A stretch of 39,694 bases of DNA, taken from positions 1 through 39,694 of IMG/VR virus record IMGVR_UViG_3300047564_004285, one strand, 5' to 3'. Shown piece by piece: positions 7,199 to 14,376 of the stretch (the first letter of the stretch is position 1; each line of letters starts with the position of its first letter). The DNA is from a virus. A program made the position numbers and the translations under genes. Under the pieces are notes generated by a model that was given only the letters and a program-made list of their open reading frames with translations, did not search any database and had not been told where the DNA came from.

Positions 7199-7909
7199 AT
7201 GAAAACTAATCATAAAATAAAATCTATATTACTGTCAACAATTCTGCTTTCAACAGTAATGTTAGTATCAGAAGCAAAGGCTTCTGAAAATGAAAGCGTA
7301 ACAACAACTTCATCAAATAATATTGCTGTATTAATTGATGAGTATCCAAAGTATCTAGAAAATGGTAAGCCTAAAGCATTGGATATCTATTGGGATAGAA
7401 TGGCCCAATGCGAAACAGGTGGAGATTGGAAGAACGGTGGAAGATGGTCTGGAGGTTTAGGAATATATCAACAGACTTGGGAAGGTTTTGGTGGAAGACA
7501 ATTTGCAGCAAAACCTCATTTAGCAACAAGACAAGAGCAAATAGTTATTGCTAATAGAATATCAACACAAGGGTATCAAACAAAGAATACTTTTAGAACT
7601 CTTAAGGATAAACAAAACAATAAACCTCATTTTCAAAATCCAGTTGGATTTGGAGGATGGGGTTGTAAAAAATCTGTTGGTAATCCGGTGCTTGTTACTA
7701 AACCACCTTATAAGATATACTTTTGGAAATTTCCTGTTGGAGAAAGAAGCCAAAGGGTAAGGAAACTTCAGCGTCTAATCGGTGTTGAAGCAGACGGTTA
7801 TTATGGTGAATGGACAAAAAAGAAACATCTTGCTTTTGTTAAAAAGTATAGGCAGTCCATTGAAGATGACCATAATAATTATTTAAGATCTAAAGGTTTG
7901 GTGCGCTAG
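7199..7909 (+). CDS. Secreted Rpf-type transglycosylase (lysin-like), 236 aa
   Basis: Residues 1-28 form a signal peptide (basic start, hydrophobic core LLSTILLSTVMLV, AKA cleavage site). Residues about 62-125 match the resuscitation-promoting-factor transglycosylase-like domain: WDRMAQCETGGDW with catalytic Glu72, then GGLGIYQQTW and RQEQIVIANRI. These enzymes cleave peptidoglycan glycan strands. The C-terminal third (RSQRVRKLQRLIG, then ADGYYGEWT) resembles a peptidoglycan-binding repeat. A Sec signal on a phage lysin would allow holin-independent export, or wall remodelling of a dormant or newly infected host. It lies among tRNAs, away from the head genes. Confidence 0.85.
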   Translation: MKTNHKIKSILLSTILLSTVMLVSEAKASENESVTTTSSNNIAVLIDEYPKYLENGKPKALDIYWDRMAQCETGGDWKNGGRWSGGLGIYQQTWEGFGGRQFAAKPHLATRQEQIVIANRISTQGYQTKNTFRTLKDKQNNKPHFQNPVGFGGWGCKKSVGNPVLVTKPPYKIYFWKFPVGERSQRVRKLQRLIGVEADGYYGEWTKKKHLAFVKKYRQSIEDDHNNYLRSKGLVR

Positions 7910-7934
7910 AAACCAAAGAGGCACAGCAATGTCT

Positions 7935-8035
7935 ATATTAACAATAGTTAATATCTAGCAATTAAATAGGGGTTTAGTTATTACCTCAAAACCCCGTATC
8001 TGGTATATGTGCGGGTAAAAATAACTAATATACCA
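7935..8035 (+). ncRNA. Candidate structured RNA with kissing loops
   Basis: First hairpin ATATTAAC/GTTAATAT at 7935-7954. Second GGGGTTT/AAACCCC at 7969-7995 with loop AGTTATTACCTCA. Third TGGTATAT/ATATACCA at 8001-8035 with a 19-nt loop. AGTTATT in loop 2 is the exact complement of AATAACT (8020-8026) in loop 3, and TTACC complements GGTAA just beside it, so the loops can kiss. It lies between the lysin stop and tRNA-Arg and is followed by no separate terminator until 8170. Confidence 0.55.
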
Positions 8036-8039
8036 ATAA

Positions 8040-8111
8040 GCTTCTATAGTTAAATGGATATAACGAGGGACTTCTAATCCTTTATTCTAGGTTCGAATCC
8101 TAGTGGAAGCA
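8040..8111 (+). tRNA. tRNA-Arg (anticodon UCU)
   Basis: Acceptor GCTTCTA pairs with TGGAAGC. Anticodon arm AGGGA-CTTCTAA-TCCTT with anticodon TCT. T-arm CTAGG-TTCGAAT-CCTAG. Reads AGA. Starts 4 nt after the kissing-loop element, so both are probably on one transcript. Confidence 0.95.
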
Positions 8112-8114
8112 CTA

Positions 8115-8170
8115 AGAGAATGGTTACGGTTAAGTCCTGGATATTACTAACTGTAGCCATTCTCTTTTTA
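8115..8170 (+). terminator. Rho-independent terminator after the tRNA group
   Basis: AGAGAATGG pairs with CCATTCTCT and the inner TTACGGTTA/TAACTGTAG continues the stem to about 18 bp with G-U pairs, followed by TTTTTA. It closes the tRNA and lysin transcript. Confidence 0.85.
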
Positions 8171-8195
8171 TATCCCCAAAAACAAGGAGAACAAT

Positions 8196-8618
8196 ATGGT
8201 TAGCAAACACTGGCCGTTTAGTGAAGAACAAACTGAATTCATAAAGAGTGCAAATAAGTTAACAAATGCTTTTCATGATTTGTTAATCAAATGGCATACT
8301 CTTGATTCAAAAGATGATCAATTAGCTTGTATTGGTTATCCTTTTGGTGAATCATTAGAAGATGTTTGGGCATCGGTTTCAGAATGGAGTGAAGGTATAA
8401 TTAAAAACTTTAAAGAGTCAAATCATTTTTCCCCAACAATTACTGTAAGACAAATGAAGAAAGTTCTCGATGGACTTGAAGATGATGAACAAATTGTTAT
8501 TTGGGATGAGCAGAAAATGTGGTGGTTAAATATTGGTTCAGTTGATGTACCAGATCAAGAAAATCTTTTTACTTTAGTTCTTTACCCAAAAGATACATTC
8601 GATACAAGACAATTCTAA
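8196..8618 (+). CDS. Hypothetical protein, 140 aa
   Basis: AAGGAG lies 8 nt before the ATG. The C-terminal half, from TITVRQMKKVLDGLEDDEQI to NLFTLVLYP, looks like the small domain found in many phage proteins that start with a helix before a D-D-x-x-V strand; its function is unknown to me. It opens the second run of + strand genes, just after the terminator. Confidence 0.72.
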   Translation: MVSKHWPFSEEQTEFIKSANKLTNAFHDLLIKWHTLDSKDDQLACIGYPFGESLEDVWASVSEWSEGIIKNFKESNHFSPTITVRQMKKVLDGLEDDEQIVIWDEQKMWWLNIGSVDVPDQENLFTLVLYPKDTFDTRQF

Positions 8619-8629
8619 AGGAGAATACA

Positions 8630-8866
8630 ATGAGAACATTAATGAGTTGGTCAGAAGAAGACATTGAAGTTCATGACCATTATTTAGAAACAGAAAATTA
8701 TGAAGCATTGGCTAACTTTCACGCTGATTGTGCAAGTCAGTTGATGCTTTCAATGAAACCACAGAAAGGTGTATTTTATAATACAACACCTTTCCCATTG
8801 GTTGAAGCACAAATTCACGCACAGTTATCTACAACATTTGCAATTCTACATAAGGAGAATAATTAA
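8630..8866 (+). CDS. Small hypothetical protein, 78 aa
   Basis: AAAGGAG precedes the ATG. It is acidic and mostly helical (EEDIEVHDHYLETENYEALA); several histidines and one cysteine are scattered without a metal motif. Not recognised. Confidence 0.68.
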   Translation: MRTLMSWSEEDIEVHDHYLETENYEALANFHADCASQLMLSMKPQKGVFYNTTPFPLVEAQIHAQLSTTFAILHKENN

Positions 8867-8867
8867 A

Positions 8868-9005
8868 ATGGAAGATAGAGAAATTATTAGAAGTATCATT
8901 GAGGTATTACAAACACCGGGGGAAGAGTTATCTGATGGTCAATGCCTTGATGAAATAATTAAGTTAATCGAAACAAAATACACAATTGATTGGAGCAAGC
9001 AATGA
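8868..9005 (+). CDS. Small hypothetical protein, 45 aa
   Basis: The start is ATG 8868, preceded by AAGGAG and one base after the previous stop; the longer frame beginning at 8769 would run inside the previous gene. Acidic helical peptide with the turn TPGEELSDGQCLDE. The stop TGA overlaps the next ATG. Confidence 0.65.
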   Translation: MEDREIIRSIIEVLQTPGEELSDGQCLDEIIKLIETKYTIDWSKQ

Positions 9006-9448
9006 AAAAGTACAGAGTAGAAAAGCACTATAACAAAGTAGAAATTTATATTGTTGAGTGTGAAGAGAGTGAGGATCCAAAAGATTTCGTTGAAAGAAAT
9101 TGGGATTTAGAACCTGATGATATTGTTGAAGACTTTGATCATTACAATGTAATTGACAAAGAGATGGATGATGCAATGGAATTAATCGGAAGAATGAGGA
9201 GAATTGACTGGTATTACAATTACAGTGATGACTATTCAGTTTGGTCTAGAGGTAGAAATCAAGTTGAGAAATTGATTTCTGATTTGTCAAAGATGAATCT
9301 AACAGAAAAAGATTTGGCTAATCTTAAAGAAGCTTCCCGGATTTACAATCAAGTAAGCGGCAAAGATCAAGAAAAGATTGATGCAATGAATTCTGATTGG
9401 GATAGTAGATTAGATCACCTTTATAGGAGTGCACAAAATGGAAAATGA
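9002..9448 (+). CDS. Hypothetical protein, 148 aa
   Basis: ATG 9002, with GGAGC just upstream and an ATGA overlap, is preferred to the in-frame TTG at 8990. The start KKYRVEKHYNKVEIYIVECE looks like two beta strands, then acidic helices, with LTEKDLANLKEASRIYNQ near 100-118 in the C-terminal half. Not recognised. Confidence 0.68.
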   Translation: MKKYRVEKHYNKVEIYIVECEESEDPKDFVERNWDLEPDDIVEDFDHYNVIDKEMDDAMELIGRMRRIDWYYNYSDDYSVWSRGRNQVEKLISDLSKMNLTEKDLANLKEASRIYNQVSGKDQEKIDAMNSDWDSRLDHLYRSAQNGK

Positions 9449-9689
9449 ATTTAACGAAGAATGGCCAAGAAAAATTACTGCACATAAAGTAATCACTTAT
9501 GATACAGAAATTGCTTATGAGCAAATTTTGGAAGAAAGAAAAGAAGATAAAGATGACACCCCAGTTACTTTTGAAGATGTGGTTGAGAGAATTCTTGAAC
9601 TTGCAAAAGTAGATTTCAGTTGTGGTTGGGGTCATCAAGCAGATATTACTGATCTTATTATTCAAGATGAGAATGGAGATGATTATTAA
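9438..9689 (+). CDS. Hypothetical protein, 83 aa
   Basis: ATG 9438 sits 9 nt after AGGAG; the GTG at 9429 directly abuts that site and is unlikely. Overlaps the previous gene by 11 nt. Acidic; a W/H/D-rich C-terminus (CGWGHQADITDLII). Function unknown. Confidence 0.65.
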   Translation: MENEFNEEWPRKITAHKVITYDTEIAYEQILEERKEDKDDTPVTFEDVVERILELAKVDFSCGWGHQADITDLIIQDENGDDY

Positions 9690-9886
9690 TGTTAGTTAAA
9701 TATACAATTCATAAAGTTGGCACTCCAAAATTAGCTTTCCCAAATCATCCAAGTTATTGGGAATCTGAATATTGGAACAATGATGATGGTTGGGGTCATA
9801 AATCAACTGCAACTGTTTTTGAAAACAAAGAATCAAATTTACCATTAGATGGAGAATGGGTAGAAATTTATGTCAACGAAGATTAA
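9689..9886 (+). CDS. Small hypothetical protein, 65 aa
   Basis: Joined to the previous gene by TAATG. Aromatic-rich, beta-type sequence containing SYWESEYWNNDDGWGHK and ending in GEWVEIYVNED. The whole looks like a small all-beta domain. Not recognised. Confidence 0.65.
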   Translation: MLVKYTIHKVGTPKLAFPNHPSYWESEYWNNDDGWGHKSTATVFENKESNLPLDGEWVEIYVNED

Positions 9887-10049
9887 CAAAGAAAAAGTCA
9901 TTTATAAAGAAATGCAACCGAATTTTTTTATATGCTACTTTTGCGAATTACCTATGTATCAAGATCTTGGTTATATTGGATTTCAAAATGAGCATATTGT
10001 TCATCCAATGAGTTGTCAAGATTGTAAAATTAAAATGGAGAATGAGTAG
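9870..10049 (+). CDS. Zinc-finger-like small protein, 59 aa
   Basis: Starts inside the end of the previous gene at ATG 9870 in another frame. It contains CYFC near 22-25, then HIVHPMSCQDC near 42-52, so a four-ligand zinc site from two CxxC-type pairs is likely, with His residues nearby. The metal-site spacing supports it being real although it overlaps by 17 nt. Role unknown; such small zinc proteins often bind nucleic acid or protein. Confidence 0.6.
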   Translation: MSTKINKEKVIYKEMQPNFFICYFCELPMYQDLGYIGFQNEHIVHPMSCQDCKIKMENE

Positions 10050-10055
10050 AAGATT

Positions 10056-10487
10056 ATGTCAACAAAATTTAACGAAGAAGAAGTAACAGTATTTCCATTT
10101 GAATTAACAAATGAATGCACTTGCGAAGATTATGATGAAGAAACTGAAACCTTTAGTACTTCATCAGATTGTTTTGGTGATTGCTTTAATGATCAGTTAG
10201 ATTATTTTAGTATGGCTACAAAAGAACTATTTGATAATAGTGAAACATCATGGTGGAAAGTATCAAACTTAAAGCTATGGAATGGTAATCATAGTGGTTT
10301 ATTTTATGCCGAAAGTGTTGAGCAATTGGTTGAAGGTATGACTGTTCGTAGCGGTTGGATTATGCGTGGAACTATCTATAAAGATAAGATTGAGTATTCT
10401 CTTTCACATCACGATGCTCCAATGGGCAGCAATACTTTATTGACCAATGTAACAGAAGAAGAAAGACAAGAATGGGGATTGTATTAA
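10056..10487 (+). CDS. Hypothetical protein, 143 aa
   Basis: Cysteines appear early (CTCEDYDEE, then CFGDC) but without clear metal spacing. The second half is a strand-rich section (GWIMRGTIYKDKIEYSLSHHD) that resembles a small beta domain. Begins 6 nt after the previous stop. Not recognised. Confidence 0.68.
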   Translation: MSTKFNEEEVTVFPFELTNECTCEDYDEETETFSTSSDCFGDCFNDQLDYFSMATKELFDNSETSWWKVSNLKLWNGNHSGLFYAESVEQLVEGMTVRSGWIMRGTIYKDKIEYSLSHHDAPMGSNTLLTNVTEEERQEWGLY

Positions 10488-10488
10488 T

Positions 10489-10926
10489 ATGAAGATTCCA
10501 AATTTTAAATATGATGTTGAATGGCTACAAGATGTGTTGCCAAATCAAATGTCAGATTTTTTCTATTGCGAAGGCTATGGACATAGCCCAGTTTGTCATA
10601 TAACTGGTAATGGAAAGAAAGTTTTAATCTCTTGTGATGGAGAAATGAAACTTAGATACAACGAAAAAACTGGTGAAGAACATATCATCACCGATTTATG
10701 GGATCTTATGGAAGCCGGAATCAAAACTGATAAAGATTACAATGATAATCTAATTCGTTTTGAATGGGATTATAATCCTTGGTTTACTGCTTATGATGTA
10801 ACTCATAATTATGATCCAACATTAGGTGAAGATACATATGATCATCTCGATTTTGTTGAAGGAAACTTATTAGATATCATTGACCAAGTTGTTAAATACA
10901 TAGAGACAGGAGAAGTAAATGACTAA
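10489..10926 (+). CDS. Hypothetical protein, 145 aa
   Basis: Begins directly after the previous stop. Aromatic and acidic sequence, with GYGHSPVCHITGNGKKVLIS near 30-48 and HIITDLWDLMEAG near 62-74. No motif is recognised. The last 8 nt overlap the next gene. Confidence 0.68.
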   Translation: MKIPNFKYDVEWLQDVLPNQMSDFFYCEGYGHSPVCHITGNGKKVLISCDGEMKLRYNEKTGEEHIITDLWDLMEAGIKTDKDYNDNLIRFEWDYNPWFTAYDVTHNYDPTLGEDTYDHLDFVEGNLLDIIDQVVKYIETGEVND

Positions 10927-11248
10927 GGGATTAATTGTCAGAGCAGATAATACAAAAGATTATGTTGAAATTCAAGACTGGAAAGAAATCCAAGATATTG
11001 TAGGAGGATTTTTTAGTGTTGTAGATTTTGGCAATAAAGGATATTTTTGCTATATAGATGACGAAGGTAAACTTAAGAATCAGCCTTTAAATAAACTTGC
11101 AACAGACTTATGGTATGACTCAGGACAAATGATTTTGGTTGGGGATTATCTTGCTGGCAATGCATTGTTTTTTGGAGGCATTGATGATGAAGGAAACGAT
11201 ATGGATATCCCAGAAGATTTCATTAATGTATTCATGAGGTATGAATAA
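10919..11248 (+). CDS. Hypothetical protein, 109 aa
   Basis: GGAGAAGTAA precedes the ATG. Beta-strand pattern with many Gly and Asp (GGFFSVVDFGNKGYFCYIDDEG). The last base of its TAA stop is the first base of the next ATG. Not recognised. Confidence 0.68.
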   Translation: MTKGLIVRADNTKDYVEIQDWKEIQDIVGGFFSVVDFGNKGYFCYIDDEGKLKNQPLNKLATDLWYDSGQMILVGDYLAGNALFFGGIDDEGNDMDIPEDFINVFMRYE

Positions 11249-11394
11249 TGAAAAGCTACAGAGTAAGTATATGGACAACAGTTGATGTTGAAGCTGGCAA
11301 TGAACTTATAGCAGAGGAAATTGCTAGAGATATGTTAATCAATCAAGAAATTAAAAATAGAGACTTCTTCACTAATGCGGAAGAAATCGAGTAA
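11248..11394 (+). CDS. Small hypothetical protein, 48 aa
   Basis: TAATG overlap with the previous gene. It reads MKSYRVSIWTTVDVEAGNE, followed by an acidic helix. The start resembles two strands then a helix, similar in feel to the gene at 9002 (KKYRVEKHYNKVEIYIVE). Role unknown. Confidence 0.6.
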   Translation: MKSYRVSIWTTVDVEAGNELIAEEIARDMLINQEIKNRDFFTNAEEIE

Positions 11395-11405
11395 AGGAAA
11401 GAACA

Positions 11406-11900
11406 ATGCCACTAAATTGGTCAACAGAAAAAGTAGAATACTTTAAAAAGAATCCAGATAGCCTTTGGGTAAAGTATTATAAAGATACTCCGGAAGAGTA
11501 TGAAGACTTGAATGCAGAAACAAAATCATTGGTTTTTGGAACAATGGCTGTTTGCATGAATTCAATTAACTGGAATAAGTCAGCTGAATTCTTTGCTAGA
11601 TGGTCTGTTTTAGAGAAATTTGATAATTTCTTTTTGTATTCAGTCTATAAAGAGGGAATGGTATTGGAAAAGGTTTACCTAACTCCACAAGCCGTAATTA
11701 AGCATATTGGTTTATCAACTAATGCAACTTCAAAAACCACAAGAGAGTGGATTACTCATCTTTATAACTCTTATGCAAGAGAAGGAAAGCATGAGGGTAT
11801 TGCAAGAAAAGATATCCAAAAAGCTTATGATGAAGCAATTGATAAATTTAATGATCATATTGCAAATGCTCTAATTAATCAGTCATCAACAAAGGAGTAA
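11406..11900 (+). CDS. Conserved phage hypothetical protein, 164 aa
   Basis: AAAGGAAAG lies before the ATG. I recall proteins of this length and pattern from actinophages: a start of MPLNWSTEKVEYF, a central NAETKSLVFGTMAVCMNSI near 38-56, AAEF-like SAEFFARWSVLEKF, and a C-terminal AVIKHIGLSTNATSKT. Function unknown. Mostly helical. Confidence 0.75.
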   Translation: MPLNWSTEKVEYFKKNPDSLWVKYYKDTPEEYEDLNAETKSLVFGTMAVCMNSINWNKSAEFFARWSVLEKFDNFFLYSVYKEGMVLEKVYLTPQAVIKHIGLSTNATSKTTREWITHLYNSYAREGKHEGIARKDIQKAYDEAIDKFNDHIANALINQSSTKE

Positions 11901-11905
11901 CAAAG

Positions 11906-12115
11906 ATGGCAAGTAAGAAACCAGCAAAGCCAATGGCAGGTCAAGGAAATGATACAAACAAGAAGCTTTCAGGTAAGGCTGTGATGTATTTTGGCTCTAA
12001 GACTGCCCAACCATTTATTTGTCCTACTTGTAGTAGAACTTTGACAAAGGGTATTGTTTATGAAGAAGCAAACTCAATGTTTTGTACTAGAACTTGTATT
12101 CCAAAGGTAGCGTAA
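11906..12115 (+). CDS. Small zinc-ribbon protein, 69 aa
   Basis: AAAGGAG precedes the ATG. A basic N-terminal tail (KKPAKPMAGQGND) is followed by a zinc site with CPTC at about 45-48 and CTRTC at 61-65. This matches a short four-Cys zinc ribbon. It is probably a nucleic-acid or protein adaptor. The TAA stop overlaps the next ATG. Confidence 0.7.
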   Translation: MASKKPAKPMAGQGNDTNKKLSGKAVMYFGSKTAQPFICPTCSRTLTKGIVYEEANSMFCTRTCIPKVA

Positions 12116-12285
12116 TGAGTACTTATGTAGATTTAAATCTCGATGAAGTTAAGGTATTATTGTCCGGACTTCATAATCTTGTAATTGATAAAGAAATTCT
12201 CGATTATATGCAGAGTCGAGATAGTAAGTCAATTTATACAATTGAAAATTTAATTTGTAAATTTGAAGATACTTTTAAGAGGTAA
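12115..12285 (+). CDS. Small hypothetical protein, 56 aa
   Basis: ATG 12115 in a TAATG overlap is chosen over an in-frame TTG at 12094. Helical (LDEVKVLLSGLHNLVIDKEIL) and acidic at the N-terminus. Not recognised. Confidence 0.65.
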   Translation: MSTYVDLNLDEVKVLLSGLHNLVIDKEILDYMQSRDSKSIYTIENLICKFEDTFKR

Positions 12286-12289
12286 TAAA

Positions 12290-12814
12290 ATGAATATCAA
12301 AACAGACAAAGATGCATTTAACTTTGTAGCAAAGCAATTAATTGCTCAAGATGCAAAATGTCTAAATTCAGCTGAGGATTGTGTTTATAGAGGTTATTCA
12401 CAAAGTTTTCTCGATGAACTTAGGGATAAAGCTCGTGAAGCAGTTTATGGGTATGATGAAAAATTAGAAGATCAAGATTGTTTTGCAGATGGTCAAGATT
12501 ATTTTCTTGATTTATTATCAGAAGCAGATCCAGATTTAAAGTGTGCTGCAGGTCATCTTATTCTTGATCAATTCTATGATCAAAATATTGAGGGTCAAAC
12601 TGTTATGGAAGATACTCCTGTTGAAGAAGCTATTAAACTTTCAAATCCTGACTGGAATTACAAGGATTCATCTCTAGAATTAATTAAGACATTGCAACAA
12701 ATTCATGATTTCAGAGAGGTTTCATCTTGGCCTGTTTTGTTTCAAAAACTTGAAAAGTATTTTGATGAAGATGGGAAGTATCTCCCTAATTCTGTCTTAA
12801 AGTCAGAATTATAA
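12290..12814 (+). CDS. Hypothetical protein, 174 aa
   Basis: ATG 12290 has AAGAGGTAATAAA upstream, better than the TTG at 12263. Helical and acidic, with five Cys but no zinc spacing. An ATTCTG/CAGAAT hairpin (12789-12809) overlaps the 3' end. Last gene before the control region at 12832. Confidence 0.68.
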   Translation: MNIKTDKDAFNFVAKQLIAQDAKCLNSAEDCVYRGYSQSFLDELRDKAREAVYGYDEKLEDQDCFADGQDYFLDLLSEADPDLKCAAGHLILDQFYDQNIEGQTVMEDTPVEEAIKLSNPDWNYKDSSLELIKTLQQIHDFREVSSWPVLFQKLEKYFDEDGKYLPNSVLKSEL

Positions 12815-12831
12815 TTAAAAGATCGGTCAAT

Positions 12832-12907
12832 AGCCCCTTCTAGGCTTTTTTATTTACTGGGTGTTGGTGAGAAAGTTTAGGAGGGGCTTTGGCTTTATTT
12901 TAAGGAG
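12832..12907 (+). promoter_or_regulatory. Possible attenuator between genes
   Basis: AGCC/GGCT with a 7-nt loop is followed by TTTTTT (12846-12851), a weak terminator. The same left arm can instead pair over 10 bp as AGCCCCTTCT with AGGAGGGGCT (12879-12888), which would break the terminator. CCTT at 12837-12840 could also cover the AAGG of the ribosome binding site at 12902-12907. The two folds exclude each other, as in an RNA switch. Confidence 0.4.
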
Positions 12908-12912
12908 GCATT

Positions 12913-13284
12913 ATGGCTATGGGAATGACTAATTGCGACTTATGTAAATCTTGGTTTTCAAGAGAAGAAGTTGCAACACACAATTGTAAAAATAACACAC
13001 AGAAAGAAAATAAAATGCAATTACAAAATGTAGCATATCCAATTGGATTAAAAGTAACAAATGTCAGAATGATGACAATTGATGAAATGCACAATGAAGG
13101 ATGGGAATAATCTTATGGTGGATTCCCAGTAGTCATTGAACTTGAAGATGGAGGAAAACTCTATGCCTCAAGTGATCCAGAAGGCAATGATTCAGGTTGT
13201 ATTTTTGGCATGACTGAAAAAGGTGAAGCAATTATTATTTCTCCTTTAACTCAGGAAATGATTGATGAAGGCAGAAAAGCCTAA
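12913..13284 (+). pseudogene. Zinc-finger-like gene interrupted by in-frame TAA
   Basis: The frame from ATG 12913 (AAGGAGG upstream) ends at TAA 13108-13110 after 65 codons. The same frame then stays open for 57 more codons to TAA 13282. The part after the stop, GGFPVVIELEDGGKLYASSD then PEGNDSGCIFG, resembles a conserved actinophage domain I know as a continuous piece following MTIDEMHNEGW. The N-terminus has CDLCKSWF then THNC, a likely Cys/His zinc site. No usable start codon lies just after the stop. So it is a recent nonsense mutation, a sequencing error, or stop readthrough. As annotated, the 65-aa product alone would lack the domain. Confidence 0.65.
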
Positions 13285-13450
13285 TATGCAGTATGAAACA
13301 GCCCATGAATGGAAGCAAACAGATATGCCAAATTATTATATCTGTAGTTGCGGAAGTATTGGGATTTGGCATGAAGAATTTAATAAGGTTGAGGTTTTAA
13401 TTCCAATCCCTTATGAGGTTTATTGTAAAAAGCATGGCTTAATGCTATGA
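13265..13450 (+). CDS. Small metal-binding-type protein, 61 aa
   Basis: Starts inside the end of the interrupted gene at ATG 13265. Contains CSCG near 28-31 and CKKH at 53-56, which could form one zinc site. The stop TGA overlaps the next ATG. Function unknown. Confidence 0.62.
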   Translation: MKAEKPNMQYETAHEWKQTDMPNYYICSCGSIGIWHEEFNKVEVLIPIPYEVYCKKHGLML

Positions 13451-13647
13451 GAAAGATAAATGAAATGAAAAACTACCCGGTTTGTCCTTTGTGTAAAGGT
13501 TATATTCCGAATAATGATACCCCAGGAGAATATCCTGGGGCTTTATCAAGGGTTGATAATACTACTGAGATTTGCTCTGAATGTGGTGTTATGGAAGCTC
13601 TTGCGGATTATGCAAGATCACAAAACAATCCTAATGTTCTAGATTAA
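13447..13647 (+). CDS. Zinc-ribbon protein of a common actinophage family, 66 aa
   Basis: ATGA overlap with the previous gene. CPLCKGYIPNND near 13-24 and ICSECGVMEALADY near 42-55 give two CxxC pairs. The proline/glycine linker (TPGEYPGALSR) between them is a hallmark of a short zinc-ribbon family I recall from many actinophages. The family function is unknown; DNA or RNA polymerase binding is possible. Confidence 0.78.
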   Translation: MRKINEMKNYPVCPLCKGYIPNNDTPGEYPGALSRVDNTTEICSECGVMEALADYARSQNNPNVLD

Positions 13648-13657
13648 TTATACCTAG

Positions 13658-13711
13658 GACAATTTCTAAGACATTGTGCGCTTTTCAAAATCAATTTTGA
13701 GGTGAAAACGC
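13658..13711 (+). other. Two hairpins in a 127-nt leader
   Basis: ACAAT/ATTGT at 13660-13676, then GCG-TTTTCA paired with TGAAAA-CGC at 13678-13711, whose loop can itself fold as CAAAAT/ATTTTG. No T-run. They lie upstream of the gene at 13775, in the only sizeable gap of this part. Confidence 0.45.
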
Positions 13712-13774
13712 ATTTGAAACAATTAAAACGAATACAAGACCAACCAACGCTAAATAAGAAGGAAGTAAAAACAC

Positions 13775-14047
13775 ATGACTAGCAACATTTACATTAACAG
13801 GAAGCAATTATCTATTTTGAAAATTGCTTTGATGTCTCTTACCAGAGATGATGAGATGTTTGAATTTGCAATTGAAAATGGAGTGTTTAGCGAAGACGAT
13901 ATTCATAGCTATATCGAAACTCTTGGTTTGGTAGTTGATACATTGGGTGAGGCTGAAGGGATGCTTATGGTAAGTGAAATTGATCTAGATACCATTATGG
14001 AATGCTCTGATCTTTGGGGTAACTCTATCAATGGCGCTGCTAACTGA
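13775..14047 (+). CDS. Hypothetical protein, 90 aa
   Basis: AAGAAGGAAG upstream. Mostly helical, acidic C-terminal half (LGEAEGMLMVSEIDLDTIME). Has its own structured leader (13658-13711). Not recognised. Confidence 0.68.
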   Translation: MTSNIYINRKQLSILKIALMSLTRDDEMFEFAIENGVFSEDDIHSYIETLGLVVDTLGEAEGMLMVSEIDLDTIMECSDLWGNSINGAAN

Positions 14048-14080
14048 TCAATAGGTTAAATTAAAAATAGGAGGTTTGAG

Positions 14081-14251
14081 ATGATTATCTTAAACATTAT
14101 TGGAGTCCTAATTCTATATGTTATATGGAAGATGGAGAAAGAGGCTAATGGAGGTGTTAGGAATATGGATACGGTTTCGGCCTTCCTTATTCCTTGCCTT
14201 ATGGCAGTCTCAATTTGTTGGATTATCTTTGATATTTTGTTGAAGGTATGA
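14081..14251 (+). CDS. Small two-span membrane protein, 56 aa
   Basis: AGGAGG lies 5 nt before the ATG. Hydrophobic stretches at residues 2-16 (IILNIIGVLILYVIW) and 33-54 (SAFLIPCLMAVSICWIIFDI) with a charged loop between. Size and topology would suit a small holin or inhibitor, but nothing proves it. Confidence 0.68.
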   Translation: MIILNIIGVLILYVIWKMEKEANGGVRNMDTVSAFLIPCLMAVSICWIIFDILLKV

Positions 14252-14262
14252 CCGGAGGAATA

Positions 14263-14376
14263 ATGAGAAACATCAGAAATAGGATAATTCTTTGGCGGGC
14301 AAATCGCCGGGTCAATAAGATTATGAAGAACTCATATGAAAGAGCTCTTCGTGATTTTATGGATAAGCCAGTATGA
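14263..14376 (+). CDS. Basic peptide, 37 aa
   Basis: GGAGG sits 5 nt before ATG 14263; ATG 14248 in the same frame is possible but lacks a site. Very basic (MRNIRNRIILWRANRRVNK), suited to nucleic acid or membrane contact. Its TGA overlaps the next ATG. Confidence 0.58.
   Translation: MRNIRNRIILWRANRRVNKIMKNSYERALRDFMDKPV

Noticed and set aside
7969-8035. Purine riboswitch, because of two kissing hairpins
   Set aside because: Loop lengths and stem layout do not match and no enclosing P1 stem is seen.
12913-13284. Reassignment of TAA to an amino acid
   Set aside because: TAA ends many other genes in the window at sensible positions, often with overlapping ATG starts.
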